Assembly: GCA_965194375.1 (NCBI GenBank) | Contig: CBDAEL010000003.1 | Source: Tabrizicola_A aquatica | Lineage (GTDB): Bacteria; Pseudomonadota; Alphaproteobacteria; Rhodobacterales; Rhodobacteraceae | DNA: 64,000 nucleotides | Reading direction: 5' to 3' (one strand) | Shown: positions 17,722 to 25,979 of the stretch, piece after piece | How the letters are laid out: every line of letters starts with the position of its first letter | Position numbering within the stretch: position 1 is the stretch's first letter | Translations under genes and position numbers: made by a program | Notes under the pieces: model-generated | What the model was told of the DNA's origin: nothing | The model's database searches: none | The model's input: the letters and a program-made list of their open reading frames with translations, nothing else

Positions 17722-18507
17722 ATGGGAACCGTTAGCAAAGCCTTGGAACTCTTGAACCTTTTCACCCGACAGCGCCCGCTGATCGGGCTGTCCGACTTGG
17801 CGCGGCTGGCCGAGTTGAACAAGGCGACCTGCTATCGGCTGGTGACCGAACTGTGTGACTTCGGTCTGGTGGAACAGGTGGGCAGTGCGCGCGAGTATCG
17901 GTTGGGGCCTGCGGTTTTGCGGCTTGCCGCCTTGCGCGAGGCGCAGGTGCCAACGCGCGAGGCGGCGATGCCGGTCTTGCAGGCTTTGGCGCAGAAAACT
18001 GGCGAGACGGCGCATCTTTCGATGCTGATGGGCGGGGCTTTGCACACGCTGGGCTTTGCCTATGCCACCACCCACATGACCCGCGTCACGATGGAGGACG
18101 CCGAGGTTTTGCCGTTTCACGCCACATCGTCCGGGCTTGTGGTGCTGGCCTTTCAGCCCGAGGCCTTCCGCGAGGCCGTGCTGGCGCGGCCCATCCCACG
18201 CTTGACGGGCCAAACCGAAACCGCGCCCGAGGCGCTGCGCGCGCGGCTCAGCGAAGTGCGCCACCGGGGCCTGGCCGAAAGCCGGGGCGCCTTTCAGGCC
18301 GAGGTGCATTCCATGGCCGTGCCGCTGTTCAACGCGCTGGGGGCTTGCGTGGGGGCGGTCGCCGTCGCAGCCCTTGCCAGCCGCATGACCGAGGACCAGC
18401 GCCGCCTGATCCGCTTTGCCCTGACCGAGGCCGGCTCTGAAATCACCACCCTGTGGGGCGGCAGCCTGCCCGCCGATATTGCCACGCTCTGGCAGCTTGC
18501 CGCCTAA
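17722..18507 (+). CDS. IclR-family transcriptional regulator
   Basis: A 261-residue regulator with an N-terminal winged helix-turn-helix (about residues 1-65, including LSDLARLAELNKATCYRLV) and a C-terminal GAF-like effector domain (about 75-255). The ATG at 17722 is chosen because the IclR fold begins at once (MGTVSKALELL). The stop lies 28 bases before the aminotransferase start on the same strand, so the two genes probably form one transcript, and the divergent permease is the likely second target. Activator or repressor mode cannot be told from sequence. Confidence 0.85.
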   Translation: MGTVSKALELLNLFTRQRPLIGLSDLARLAELNKATCYRLVTELCDFGLVEQVGSAREYRLGPAVLRLAALREAQVPTREAAMPVLQALAQKTGETAHLSMLMGGALHTLGFAYATTHMTRVTMEDAEVLPFHATSSGLVVLAFQPEAFREAVLARPIPRLTGQTETAPEALRARLSEVRHRGLAESRGAFQAEVHSMAVPLFNALGACVGAVAVAALASRMTEDQRRLIRFALTEAGSEITTLWGGSLPADIATLWQLAA

Positions 18508-18535
18508 GGCGCGCCAGAGACTGAAAGGACAAGAC

Positions 18536-19888
18536 ATGAAAGACGAGAACTTCCTCAAGGCCAACAATGCGCGCAGCCTGTGGCACCCGATGACGGCGCC
18601 TGCAGACAGCCTGAAGAACCCGCCGGCCATCATCACCAGCGCCAGCGGTGTGCGGATCAAGGACATCGACGGGCATGAGGTGGTGGATGCCGTGGGCGGG
18701 CTGTGGAACGTCAACCTTGGCTATTCCTGCCAACCGATCAAAGACGCCATCGCGGCGCAGCTGGATGCGCTGCCCTATTACTCGATCTTCCGGGGCACCT
18801 CGAATGACAAGGTGATCGAGCTGGCCGAGGAGCTGCGCGACTTCTTCGCGCCTGACGGGCTGACGCGGGCCTTCTACACCAGCGGCGGGTCGGACTCGGT
18901 CGAGACCGCCCTGCGCCTGTCGCGGCAGTATCACAAGATCAAGGGCGAGCCGGGGCGGATCAAGTTTCTGTCGCTGAAAAAGGGCTATCACGGCACGCAT
19001 TTCGGCGGCGCCTCGGTCAACGGCAACGCCAATTTCCGCACCGCTTATGAGCCCCTTTTGGCCGGCTGCCACCACATCCCGGCCCCCTACCCCTATCGCA
19101 ACCCCTTCAACGAGACCGATCCGGCCAAGCTGGCGCAGCTGTGCCTGCAGGCTTTGGAGGATGAGATCGCCTTCCAAGGTGCAGGCACCATTGCGGCCTT
19201 TATCATGGAGCCGGTCTTGGGCGCGGGCGGGGTCATTCCGCCGCATGAAAGCTTTATGCCCGGTGTCTCCGCGATCTGCCGCAAGAACGGCATCCTTCTG
19301 ATTGCCGATGAGGTGATCACCGCCTTTGGCCGCACCGGGGCTTGGACCGGGTCGCGCCTGTGGGGGGTGCAGCCCGATTTCTCTTGCACCGCCAAGGCGA
19401 TCACCAACGCCTATTTCCCCTTCGGCGCGGTGATGATCGCCGAGGGCGTGGCGCAGGTGTTTGAGCGTGACGAAACTGGCAAGGCGGCCATTGGCCACGG
19501 CTATACCTATTCCGGCCATCCGGTGGGCGCAGCGGCGGCGCTGGCGACGCTGGCGGAAACCAAGCGGCTGCGGGTCAATGAAAACGCCGCCGCACGGGGG
19601 GCGCAGCTTTTTGACGGGCTGAAGGCGTTGAAGGCCAAGCATTCGGCCATCGGCGATGTGCGGGGCGGGCATGGGTTGATGCTGGCGATCGAGATGGTGG
19701 GCGACCGCACCACGAAATCCGCGCCGGACAAAGCGGTGCCAGCCTTGGTGCAGAAGGTGGCTTACGAGTCCGGGGCCATGGTGCGGGTGTCGGGGCCGAA
19801 CATCATCCTGTCGCCGCCCTTGGTGCTGACCGAGGCGGACGCAGCGGTGATCCTGAGCGCCTTGGACAAGGGGTTCTCGGCGCTGTGA
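18536..19888 (+). CDS. Class III (omega) aminotransferase, putrescine/beta-alanine-pyruvate type
   Basis: A 450-residue PLP enzyme. The Schiff-base lysine is Lys287 in DFSCTAKAIT, the IADEV aspartate is Asp258, and the phosphate-binding SGGSDS is at 116-121. Its sequence is nearest the pyruvate-dependent omega-aminotransferases that act on putrescine, spermidine or beta-alanine. AAAGGA precedes the ATG. With the aldehyde dehydrogenase at 14528 and the permease at 16077 it would deaminate a diamine and hand over the aldehyde. It is a different branch from Tpa at 5760, with little identity outside the motifs. The precise donor is not determinable. Confidence 0.85.
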   Translation: MKDENFLKANNARSLWHPMTAPADSLKNPPAIITSASGVRIKDIDGHEVVDAVGGLWNVNLGYSCQPIKDAIAAQLDALPYYSIFRGTSNDKVIELAEELRDFFAPDGLTRAFYTSGGSDSVETALRLSRQYHKIKGEPGRIKFLSLKKGYHGTHFGGASVNGNANFRTAYEPLLAGCHHIPAPYPYRNPFNETDPAKLAQLCLQALEDEIAFQGAGTIAAFIMEPVLGAGGVIPPHESFMPGVSAICRKNGILLIADEVITAFGRTGAWTGSRLWGVQPDFSCTAKAITNAYFPFGAVMIAEGVAQVFERDETGKAAIGHGYTYSGHPVGAAAALATLAETKRLRVNENAAARGAQLFDGLKALKAKHSAIGDVRGGHGLMLAIEMVGDRTTKSAPDKAVPALVQKVAYESGAMVRVSGPNIILSPPLVLTEADAAVILSALDKGFSAL

Positions 19889-20209
19889 TGCAGGGGGGGC
19901 AAACGCCCTCCTTCCCTTCCTTCCCTTCGCCCGGAATCAAGGCGCTTTAGCGCCGCCGGGCCGCGCCCGCCCTCCCCCCGGGAGGGCGCGTTTGCAACGG
20001 TTGCTAGCAGAACTGCGGTGGGAGGGGTTGAGAGATAAAGCGCCTAGAACCAGCGGCGGCGCGCCGTCCCGAGGTCGGGCGCGGCCCTTGGTGGGGTGAG
20101 GGACGGCCCCGCGCCCTTGCGCGGGGAGAAAACAGTCCAGTGGACTGTTTTCAGTCCCGAACGCCCGCGCCCGCCTGCGCGGGCCGGGGGACGGATCAAA
20201 CGATTTGAC
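19889..20209. other. Intergenic region without a gene, rich in GC hairpins
   Basis: There is no plausible coding frame. It contains several short GC inverted repeats, for example CCCTCC-CCCC-GGGAGGG near 19971-19987, and the palindrome at 20129. It probably includes the end of the aminotransferase transcript. Confidence 0.5.
20129..20151. repeat. 23-base odd palindrome
   Basis: AAAACAGTCCA, a single central G, and TGGACTGTTTT make 11-bp perfect arms. It could be a hairpin terminator reading either way or a dispersed palindromic element. Confidence 0.6.
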
Positions 20210-20283
20210 AGTGTAGCGTGCGCACTCATTGCGCACCATGCTTGACGGCGGCAATGGTGCGCAATGAATGCGCACCCTACGCT
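20210..20283. repeat. Large inverted repeat, 30-base arms, 14-base loop
   Basis: The arms at 20210-20239 and 20254-20283 pair at 27 of 30 positions; each inner part carries TGCGCA and ATTGCGCACCAT. It lies 13 bases past the stop of the last gene of the AT-rich pair, exactly where base composition changes, so it may be that operon's terminator or a boundary element. Confidence 0.7.
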
Positions 20284-20295
20284 TGCTTTCTGAAA

Positions 20296-20763
20296 TCAGC
20301 TATCAGTTATCGTTAACTGCAAGAACAGCTTCATACACCTAACAAAATTGGAAACAGTCAGTCCAGTTAGCAGAAATCCAAGAAAAACGCTAGCACTTTC
20401 GACATCCAACCTCCACACACATTCCCAGTTGGCCACGGGTGCGTATCCCGCTAAGAAGAATATAAAAATTATGGAAAGGAAGGACAATTCCAAACTGGCT
20501 TTGGTTAATCTAAGAAGGGAATCGAATGTCTTCGTGTTTTCAATTTTTGACAGAAAAACATTACCCCTAGAAGCAACAAAAAAGTAGAAAGATGCGACGA
20601 ACCCCGAAAATATTGAAAGCAACGCCATTAAATTGGAAAAAAGGGCACCGACATTTTTCTCTCGAGATTCAGAGACATGCAGCCAAAACATAAACAGTAC
20701 AGCAGTCAAAAACAAGCCGAACGGAAGGCTCCTAGTAGAAAAGAGGTGGCGAAAATCCTTCAT
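20296..20763 (-). CDS. Small four-helix membrane protein, RexB-like in layout
   Basis: A 155-residue hydrophobic protein with four predicted membrane segments: about 13-30, 39-64, 88-107 and 123-149. A charged linker (SRG...SKIENTK) between the second and third segments and an amphipathic C-terminal end resemble phage lambda RexB (144 residues, four segments, SR...KI linker), an ion channel that depolarises the membrane. Sequence identity is low; the match is in size, layout and partner. The start overlaps the upstream gene as ATGA. The DNA is strikingly AT-rich (20 G/C in the 60 bases from 20461), unlike the flanks, which points to transfer. Other small membrane effectors remain possible. 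Confidence 0.6.
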   Translation of the reverse strand: MKDFRHLFSTRSLPFGLFLTAVLFMFWLHVSESREKNVGALFSNLMALLSIFSGFVASFYFFVASRGNVFLSKIENTKTFDSLLRLTKASLELSFLSIIFIFFLAGYAPVANWECVWRLDVESASVFLGFLLTGLTVSNFVRCMKLFLQLTITDS

Positions 20764-21629
20764 CCCGATTGCATTGGCTGGAACAGTGCTTGTAGCTCGT
20801 CAATCCGACGATCAAACGCACTTTCGAGGAAATCATGCCGGAGCGTATAAGACTGTTCTATATCATTGTTATCCAGATCTAAGGTCCCAACTTCGACTAT
20901 CTGTTGACCGAAAAGATCGATTGGAATCTGTTCCTCAAGTGTCTGCACTGTAAGCTTTTTGACCTGGCTCCGGTTCTGTGATCCCCAACGGAAAATACTC
21001 AATATACCGTCCAAGTTCAGGGATTCATTTCTGTCCCCTCGATTCATTCCAATTTCCAGAGTTATGACGCGACCATCTACGATGCTTCTCAAGTTTTCAA
21101 TACTAGTTTCGATGTCATTTGGTCCACCCTCAATCAATCTCAAATCCTCTGGGACAGCAACTCGCATTTGAATTTTACGTGGCGTGCCATCCCTGAGTTG
21201 CGCCAGAGCGTCAGCTGTAAGGCATGGATCAAAATAGTAACCAGAGTGACCCCTAAATCTAGCTTTTAGGAATGCATTGAAACGCGATGGAGAAATACCA
21301 GTTCGATTGACCTCCATCGCTACCACGTTGATATCAGCCTTGTACCTAAACGCGACTCGATGACCGAGAGGTGTGTTGTTTGGCTCAAGTGGCCCGGCAC
21401 CTCTCGCAATCGCAGGTAAATTATCCGTCTGTTGGCGAACCAATTCTCCGGTCAGATACGATCCATTAGACATGACTCTCTCAATCCGAACCTTTACCCC
21501 TTGAGTTAACTCCACATACTGTTGCACGTCCGGCATGTTGCTGCACGCAGTGAGTGCTTCAAATAAACCCGATTGTGAAGGCGTTACATTATGAGCCTGG
21601 TAAAAATTAACTCGAATATTTTTGTCCAT
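20760..21629 (-). CDS. Uncharacterised 289-residue cytoplasmic protein, candidate RexA-like sensor
   Basis: A soluble alpha/beta protein with no signal peptide or membrane segment. The start at 21629 is preferred because GGGGAT lies 6 bases upstream; an in-frame ATG at 21647 lies inside thyX. Length, a strand-rich middle, and being followed by a four-helix membrane gene in the same order recall lambda RexA (279 residues). Segments such as GTPRKIQMRVAVP resemble RexA GRTTVKVEAKLP only loosely. It begins 1 base after the thyX stop, so its ribosome site is thyX coding DNA. AT-rich (25 of 60 G/C from 21001), suggesting acquisition. It may fall in a DUF family (possibly DUF6731), which I could not check. 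Confidence 0.6.
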   Translation of the reverse strand: MDKNIRVNFYQAHNVTPSQSGLFEALTACSNMPDVQQYVELTQGVKVRIERVMSNGSYLTGELVRQQTDNLPAIARGAGPLEPNNTPLGHRVAFRYKADINVVAMEVNRTGISPSRFNAFLKARFRGHSGYYFDPCLTADALAQLRDGTPRKIQMRVAVPEDLRLIEGGPNDIETSIENLRSIVDGRVITLEIGMNRGDRNESLNLDGILSIFRWGSQNRSQVKKLTVQTLEEQIPIDLFGQQIVEVGTLDLDNNDIEQSYTLRHDFLESAFDRRIDELQALFQPMQSG

Positions 21630-21630
21630 C

Positions 21631-22536
21631 CTATCCCCAAATATCACAAAACTCCCGCCACTCGCCCTTCGACATGCCGGACTCTTCCTGCGTCACCGTC
21701 TCACCTTTAAGTTGCCGTTTCAACACCGAAATCGCCTTGGCCGAGAGCGTGGCCCCGCCCATCCGGTAATCCTCAAACGCCGCAAAGGCCAGCGGGACCC
21801 AGTCGCGCACGCAGGCCGCAATCGCCTCGGCATAGACGCGGATTTCATATTGCGCGTGGGCGTCGGCGCGCAGGCGCAGGAAGTGGAAGAGGTTGTGCAG
21901 GTCCACCTTCCAATACCACTGGGTATAGATGTTCATCGGCAGGTTCATGCGGGCCAACTCGCGGGCAAGGCCCTGTTGGCCGTCTTGGGACAGCATGGAT
22001 TCGTAATTGTCATAGCACTGCGCCGCGTCGCGTTTCAGGATGTCCAGCACGCGGGCGGATTCCGCCCCCGTCAGCACCTCGCCCCGGCCTTGGTTGTTGA
22101 CCACCGATTGGGCGGCCAGCTGTTCGGGCTGGGGGATGTAGAACTCACGGTCCAAGATCGAATAGCGGGCGGAGTATTCGTTGACGTTGGCGGTACGGTG
22201 GCGGATCCACTGGCGGGCCACAAAGACCGGCAGTTTGACGTGAAGCTTGATCTCGCACATCTCGAACGGGGTCGAATGCCAGTGGCGCATGAGATATCGG
22301 ATCAGCCCTTCGTCGTTTTGCACGTGCTTGGTGCCCGCGCCATAGCTGACGCGCGCGGCCTGCACGATGGCGGCATCGTCGCCCATATAGTCGATGACGC
22401 GGATAAAGCCGTGATCCAAGACCTCATGCGCGCGGTAGAGATGCGCTTCCATCCCCTCAGAGACAGCGCGCAAGGTCGGGCGGGGCGTGGCCCGTGCGGC
22501 TTCGATTTCGGCGCGTTGGTCAGGGGTCAGCGGCAT
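21631..22536 (-). CDS. thyX: FAD-dependent thymidylate synthase
   Basis: Makes dTMP from dUMP using methylenetetrahydrofolate, FAD and NADPH. The 301-residue protein has the ThyX motif RHR-x7-S at residues 112-122 and the conserved flanking HSTPFEMCE and NVNEYSARYS segments. The start at 22536 (MPLTPDQRAE) has GAAAGG upstream; an earlier in-frame ATG at 22575 lacks support. GC content is normal for the window, in contrast to the two genes fused to its 3' side. Its last codons double as the Shine-Dalgarno of the downstream RexA-like gene, so any transcript from thyX would carry that pair. Confidence 0.95.
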   Translation of the reverse strand: MPLTPDQRAEIEAARATPRPTLRAVSEGMEAHLYRAHEVLDHGFIRVIDYMGDDAAIVQAARVSYGAGTKHVQNDEGLIRYLMRHWHSTPFEMCEIKLHVKLPVFVARQWIRHRTANVNEYSARYSILDREFYIPQPEQLAAQSVVNNQGRGEVLTGAESARVLDILKRDAAQCYDNYESMLSQDGQQGLARELARMNLPMNIYTQWYWKVDLHNLFHFLRLRADAHAQYEIRVYAEAIAACVRDWVPLAFAAFEDYRMGGATLSAKAISVLKRQLKGETVTQEESGMSKGEWREFCDIWG

Positions 22537-22618
22537 GGGATGGCCTTTCGGGGCGGGGAATGAGTCGGGGTCCACTATATCTTGCGGTGGGCGGCGAAGG
22601 AAACCGCTAGCTAAGGCG

Positions 22619-22715
22619 TGATGCGAGGCTGCATCATAAGCGAGGGCAAAATGCTCCTTTGTGGATAACTTTTGACATTATATATACTTATGGTCATTTA
22701 TTTCTCTAAAGATAG
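22619..22715 (+). promoter_or_regulatory. AT-rich candidate promoter region of the surface lipoprotein gene
   Basis: It contains an inverted repeat TGATGC-N6-GCATCA (22619-22636), then TTGACA (22672-22677) with a weak -10 near 22695, in a locally AT-rich stretch. Plausible, not decisive. Confidence 0.35.
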
Positions 22716-22731
22716 AAACGTGGGGCAGATT

Positions 22732-23757
22732 ATGGTTCGGTATCGGGCAGCTTTGGCTGCGCTTTTGGTCGTCGCGGCCTGCGGTGGGAATCCATTCTTG
22801 CCTGAACCGGTGGATCCGACGCCGCCCGATCCGAATGCGCCCCAGCCCTCGCCCGATCAGGACAATGCGGTCGAGGATCTGCGCGGCTTTCGCTATGACG
22901 GGACCACGCTGGAGATCGACATGGCCGGGGTCAGTTCCTCGGGGCGATACGGCCTCTTCCGGCGCAAGGCCGAGATGGACTTCCCGAGGCATGGCGGGCA
23001 CCCGCGATATCTGGCCTACGAGTTCCAGGAAACCAATATGACGCGGTCCTATCTGGCCTATGTGGCCGAGAATGACCGCGGCACGCTGCTGTCGGTGGCC
23101 AGCGCCGATGGCGGGCAGTTCAACGAACATAATGGCGGCGGGGGCTGGGTACGGCTGACGGGCTATTCGCGGCCCGACATCGCCGCCTCCCCCTCTCCTG
23201 AAGGGACGGAAGAGGGAACCTTCTCGTATTACGGGGCCTATGCGGGGGTCTTTGTTCCGGGGTTCAATGACCCGGGCGGCCCGCCGCGCCCTGACCCCTT
23301 GCAGCCCGGAGAGCCTTTGGGGGTGCGCGGTGTCATTCAGGTGAACGCGCAGTTCACCAACCGGACCTCGGGCCATCCGGAGGTGGTGGAGGGTGAAATC
23401 ACAAACCGGAGGCTGTTTGACCGCGATGGCAACCCGGTCACCTCGATCAACATCGCGGATGGCAATGGTGGGGTGCGCACCATCGACACGTCACCGATGC
23501 CGGGCCTAGTGCTGCGCGAGACTGAGATTTCTGAAAACGGCACCTTTCTGGGCACGGTGGAATATGAGGGCTCTCCGGACAGCGAGGCGGGCAGCTTTGA
23601 TGGGGCCTTTGGCGGCACCGGGGCCAGCGATGTGGCCGGTGTCATCTGGGTAAACCCGATTGATGGCGAAACCGGGATTCACGAATATGGCACCTTCAAC
23701 CTGCCGCGCTGCGATTTGCCCGGTGCCTCGCCGTCACCGATCTGCACGCCGCGCTAA
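22732..23757 (+). CDS. Surface lipoprotein, Slam-dependent (TbpB-like beta-barrel) type
   Basis: A 341-residue lipoprotein. The signal peptide ends in the lipobox VVAAC, giving lipidated Cys17, followed by a proline-rich linker (about 20-45). The remainder is beta-strand rich, with glycine-rich hairpins and SFDGAFGGTGASDVAGVIW near 290, as in the TbpB C-lobe/HpuA barrel. A final Cys pair (RCDLP...ICTPR) may form a disulfide. The gene ends 4 bases before a Slam-type outer-membrane protein, the partner that moves such lipoproteins to the cell surface. The ATG at 22732 gives a proper signal peptide. The ligand (iron or haem carrier, or host factor) is unknown. Confidence 0.72.
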   Translation: MVRYRAALAALLVVAACGGNPFLPEPVDPTPPDPNAPQPSPDQDNAVEDLRGFRYDGTTLEIDMAGVSSSGRYGLFRRKAEMDFPRHGGHPRYLAYEFQETNMTRSYLAYVAENDRGTLLSVASADGGQFNEHNGGGGWVRLTGYSRPDIAASPSPEGTEEGTFSYYGAYAGVFVPGFNDPGGPPRPDPLQPGEPLGVRGVIQVNAQFTNRTSGHPEVVEGEITNRRLFDRDGNPVTSINIADGNGGVRTIDTSPMPGLVLRETEISENGTFLGTVEYEGSPDSEAGSFDGAFGGTGASDVAGVIWVNPIDGETGIHEYGTFNLPRCDLPGASPSPICTPR

Positions 23758-23761
23758 GGCC

Positions 23762-25153
23762 ATGTTGGCTCACCGCCTGCGGGCCTTGGCGCTGCTCCTT
23801 GGCTTGGGTCTGGCGTGGCAGGCCCCCGCCCCGGCGCGCGCCGAAGTGCTGAGCCTGACCCCGGATGAGGCGCTGATGACGGCGCGCGCGGCCTATCTTG
23901 CGGGCGATGTTGCCGTGGCGGGCCATATCGCGCGGGCGCTGGCGGCGGTAGAGCCGGACAATCCGCGGGTACATCTTTTGCTGGCGGCGACCGAACCAAA
24001 GCTCGGCCGCGCCGATGCCGGGCTGATCGCGGGGCGCACAGCGTGGAAGCTGGCACCGCGCGGGCCGGACAACCAGACTCTGCGCTATGAAATTGCCCGC
24101 AACACCGCCAAGGCCGCATTGGACGCCGGACGCCCGATGCTGGCGCAATTCTGGCTGCGCCGGTCGCTCGATGTAGCACCAGATGCACTGGCCCTTGCCG
24201 CCTCTGGCCGAGATCTGGGGCTGGTGCGCAATCGCACGCCCTGGCGCTTGACCTTTGATCTCGAGGCCGGGCCAAGCGACAACCTGAACGGCGGGGCGGA
24301 CAGTGCGGTGTTCCGGATTGGCGGTTTCGTGTTGGGAGATTTGTCGAACGGCGCGCAGGCCCTGTCGGGCGCGCGGGTAAGCCTGCGGATCGCGGCAGAG
24401 CGCGCCTTGCCCGGCAGCGACCGGGCGCAGACGGTGCTGACCCTGTCGGGTGAGACCGTGGCGAACGAGATCGATGCCAGCTCTCGGGTGGCGGCAGGGC
24501 GTGTCACCTCGGGTGATCTGAACCGCTCTCGCCTTGCCTTTGGCCTGCGCCGTGATCTGCGGGTCGGCGCGGCAGGGCTGCCGTTGAGCCTGTCGATCGA
24601 GGCGGGTCAGAATTGGGCCGGTGGCGCGGTGCTGGGCCCGACCTTGGCCCTTGGGGCCGAAAGCATGATCTGGAAAGGCGATGGTGCATCCATCTGGCTG
24701 GGCGGCAGTGTCGAGCGGTCCTGGGAGGGGGCGAACTCCGGCGCTGATCTTTATGAGATGAGCCTGACTGGCCAGCGGTTCTTTGGCACAACCCGCGCCT
24801 CGCTGCGGGTGACGCTGGAGGCGGCGCGCAGCGGGTTTCAGAATTCAACCTATGACGCAGCGCGGATTTCGCTGAAGGTCAGTCCGGAATGGCAGTTGGC
24901 GGGGGCGGCGGTCTCTTTCGGGGCGACCGCGGGCTTGCGGGATTACGACAGCTTCACCCTTGGCTTTGCCAATGTCACGGGCGGGCGCGAGGACAAATCG
25001 CGGGGCCTATCGATGGATCTGTCCTTTGACGATCTGTCGGTGATGGGCTTTGCCCCGGTCTTGTCTTTGCGCCACGGCAAGACGCAGTCGAACATCAGCC
25101 GCTATCAGACCACGACCACCGCCGTGAGTTTGGGGATTTCTTCGGTGTTCTAA
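23762..25153 (+). CDS. Slam-type surface lipoprotein assembly modifier (DUF560 outer-membrane barrel)
   Basis: A 463-residue outer-membrane protein with a signal peptide ending about residue 27 (ARA), a periplasmic helical TPR-like domain (about 30-170, including PDNPRVHLLLAAT), and a C-terminal beta-barrel (about 180-463) ending in phenylalanine. This layout is that of Slam proteins, which translocate lipidated substrates through the outer membrane. It follows a surface-lipoprotein gene by 4 bases, and its Shine-Dalgarno TAAGG overlaps the upstream stop, so the pair is coupled. The barrel part is divergent; assignment rests on domain order and the lipoprotein partner. Confidence 0.72.
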   Translation: MLAHRLRALALLLGLGLAWQAPAPARAEVLSLTPDEALMTARAAYLAGDVAVAGHIARALAAVEPDNPRVHLLLAATEPKLGRADAGLIAGRTAWKLAPRGPDNQTLRYEIARNTAKAALDAGRPMLAQFWLRRSLDVAPDALALAASGRDLGLVRNRTPWRLTFDLEAGPSDNLNGGADSAVFRIGGFVLGDLSNGAQALSGARVSLRIAAERALPGSDRAQTVLTLSGETVANEIDASSRVAAGRVTSGDLNRSRLAFGLRRDLRVGAAGLPLSLSIEAGQNWAGGAVLGPTLALGAESMIWKGDGASIWLGGSVERSWEGANSGADLYEMSLTGQRFFGTTRASLRVTLEAARSGFQNSTYDAARISLKVSPEWQLAGAAVSFGATAGLRDYDSFTLGFANVTGGREDKSRGLSMDLSFDDLSVMGFAPVLSLRHGKTQSNISRYQTTTTAVSLGISSVF

Positions 25154-25227
25154 GGTGATTGCCAAGGCTGGTCTTTCCCCCCTGCCCAGCCTAGGTTTGG
25201 GCCGCACGCACTTGAAGGGGGCATCGG

Positions 25228-25656
25228 ATGAAACTGCGCTATCTGCACACCATGGTTCGGGTTCTGGATCTGGAGAAGTCCATGGCGTTTTATGCGCTGT
25301 TGGGTCTGCAAGAGATCCGCCGGTATGAAAGCGAACAGGGGCGGTTCACGCTGGTCTATCTTGCGGCTGAGGGCCAGCCCGAGACGCCGTTGGAGTTGAC
25401 CTATAACTGGGACGGCGATGATGGGCTGCCGAATGACAGCCGCCACTTCGGGCATCTGGCCTATGAGGTGGAAGACATCTACGCCGTATGCGCCCATTTG
25501 CAGGCCCATGGCGTGCTGATCAACCGCCCGCCGCGCGATGGGCGGATGGCCTTTGTGCGCAGCCCCGACAATATCTCGATCGAGTTGTTGCAAGCGGGTG
25601 GGGCCTTTGCCCCGGCAGAGCCTTGGCTGTCGATGGGCAACACCGGGCACTGGTGA
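25228..25656 (+). CDS. gloA: VOC-family protein, lactoylglutathione lyase (glyoxalase I) type
   Basis: A 142-residue vicinal-oxygen-chelate protein. Likely metal ligands are His7 (RYLHTMVRV), Glu in LELTYNW, His in GHLAYEV and Glu in ISIELLQ, the usual H-E-H-E set of glyoxalase I, which turns the methylglyoxal-glutathione hemithioacetal into lactoylglutathione. Length is typical (135-145). A strong AT-stem hairpin follows the stop. The gene is alone; Slam lies 74 bases upstream on the same strand. Other small VOC lyases cannot be fully excluded. Confidence 0.85.
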   Translation: MKLRYLHTMVRVLDLEKSMAFYALLGLQEIRRYESEQGRFTLVYLAAEGQPETPLELTYNWDGDDGLPNDSRHFGHLAYEVEDIYAVCAHLQAHGVLINRPPRDGRMAFVRSPDNISIELLQAGGAFAPAEPWLSMGNTGHW

Positions 25657-25668
25657 GCCTGAGGCCAG

Positions 25669-25693
25669 AAAAATTCTTGGCACAAGAATTTTT
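25669..25693 (+). terminator. Intrinsic terminator after the glyoxalase gene
   Basis: AAAAATTCTTG, GCA loop, CAAGAATTTTT: an 11-bp perfect stem ending in T residues, 12 bases past the stop. Confidence 0.8.
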
Positions 25694-25979
25694 GGGGGGC
25701 TGTCTGCCCCCCGCGGCCGCAGCCCGGGGCTGCGGCCTTCCCCCCGAGAGTATTTCGCAAGGCGCAAGCCTATCGCGCGGGGTCGGGCGTTTAGAGGCGG
25801 CCTTCGGAGAGCTTGCCGGGGATTTTGATCGGCGAGATGGCATTGCGTTGCGGCGGGCGGCGAAGTCAGCCCTTCAAATGGGCCATGAGGCGGAACAGCC
25901 TGCAGCTTGGGTGATGTTCAGCGGCCATCAAGCACCATAAACAGGCGCGCGCTTTAAGTCGGCGCGAAGGTTGAGTATT
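25694..25979. repeat. Intergenic region with two direct copies of the GTATTTC...GGCGCAAG repeat
   Basis: After two GC hairpins (25694-25738), GAGAGTATTTCGCAAGGCG begins at 25747. A second copy in the same direction, GAGTATTTCAAAAGGCGC, begins at 25974 and runs into the ribD stop, so the repeat supplies the last ribD codons. Between the copies I see no gene. Confidence 0.6.

Noticed and set aside
20284..21630. Calling the AT-rich pair a prophage remnant
   Set aside because: No integrase, structural gene or attachment repeat is visible; only two genes have foreign composition.
22672..22731. Longer N-terminus of the surface lipoprotein starting at 22672
   Set aside because: It would place extra residues before a good signal peptide and destroy the lipobox spacing; the ATG at 22732 is better.
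25488..25940. Open frames in the 25657-25979 intergenic region
   Set aside because: They run through hairpins and dispersed repeats and have no ribosome site or recognisable domain.
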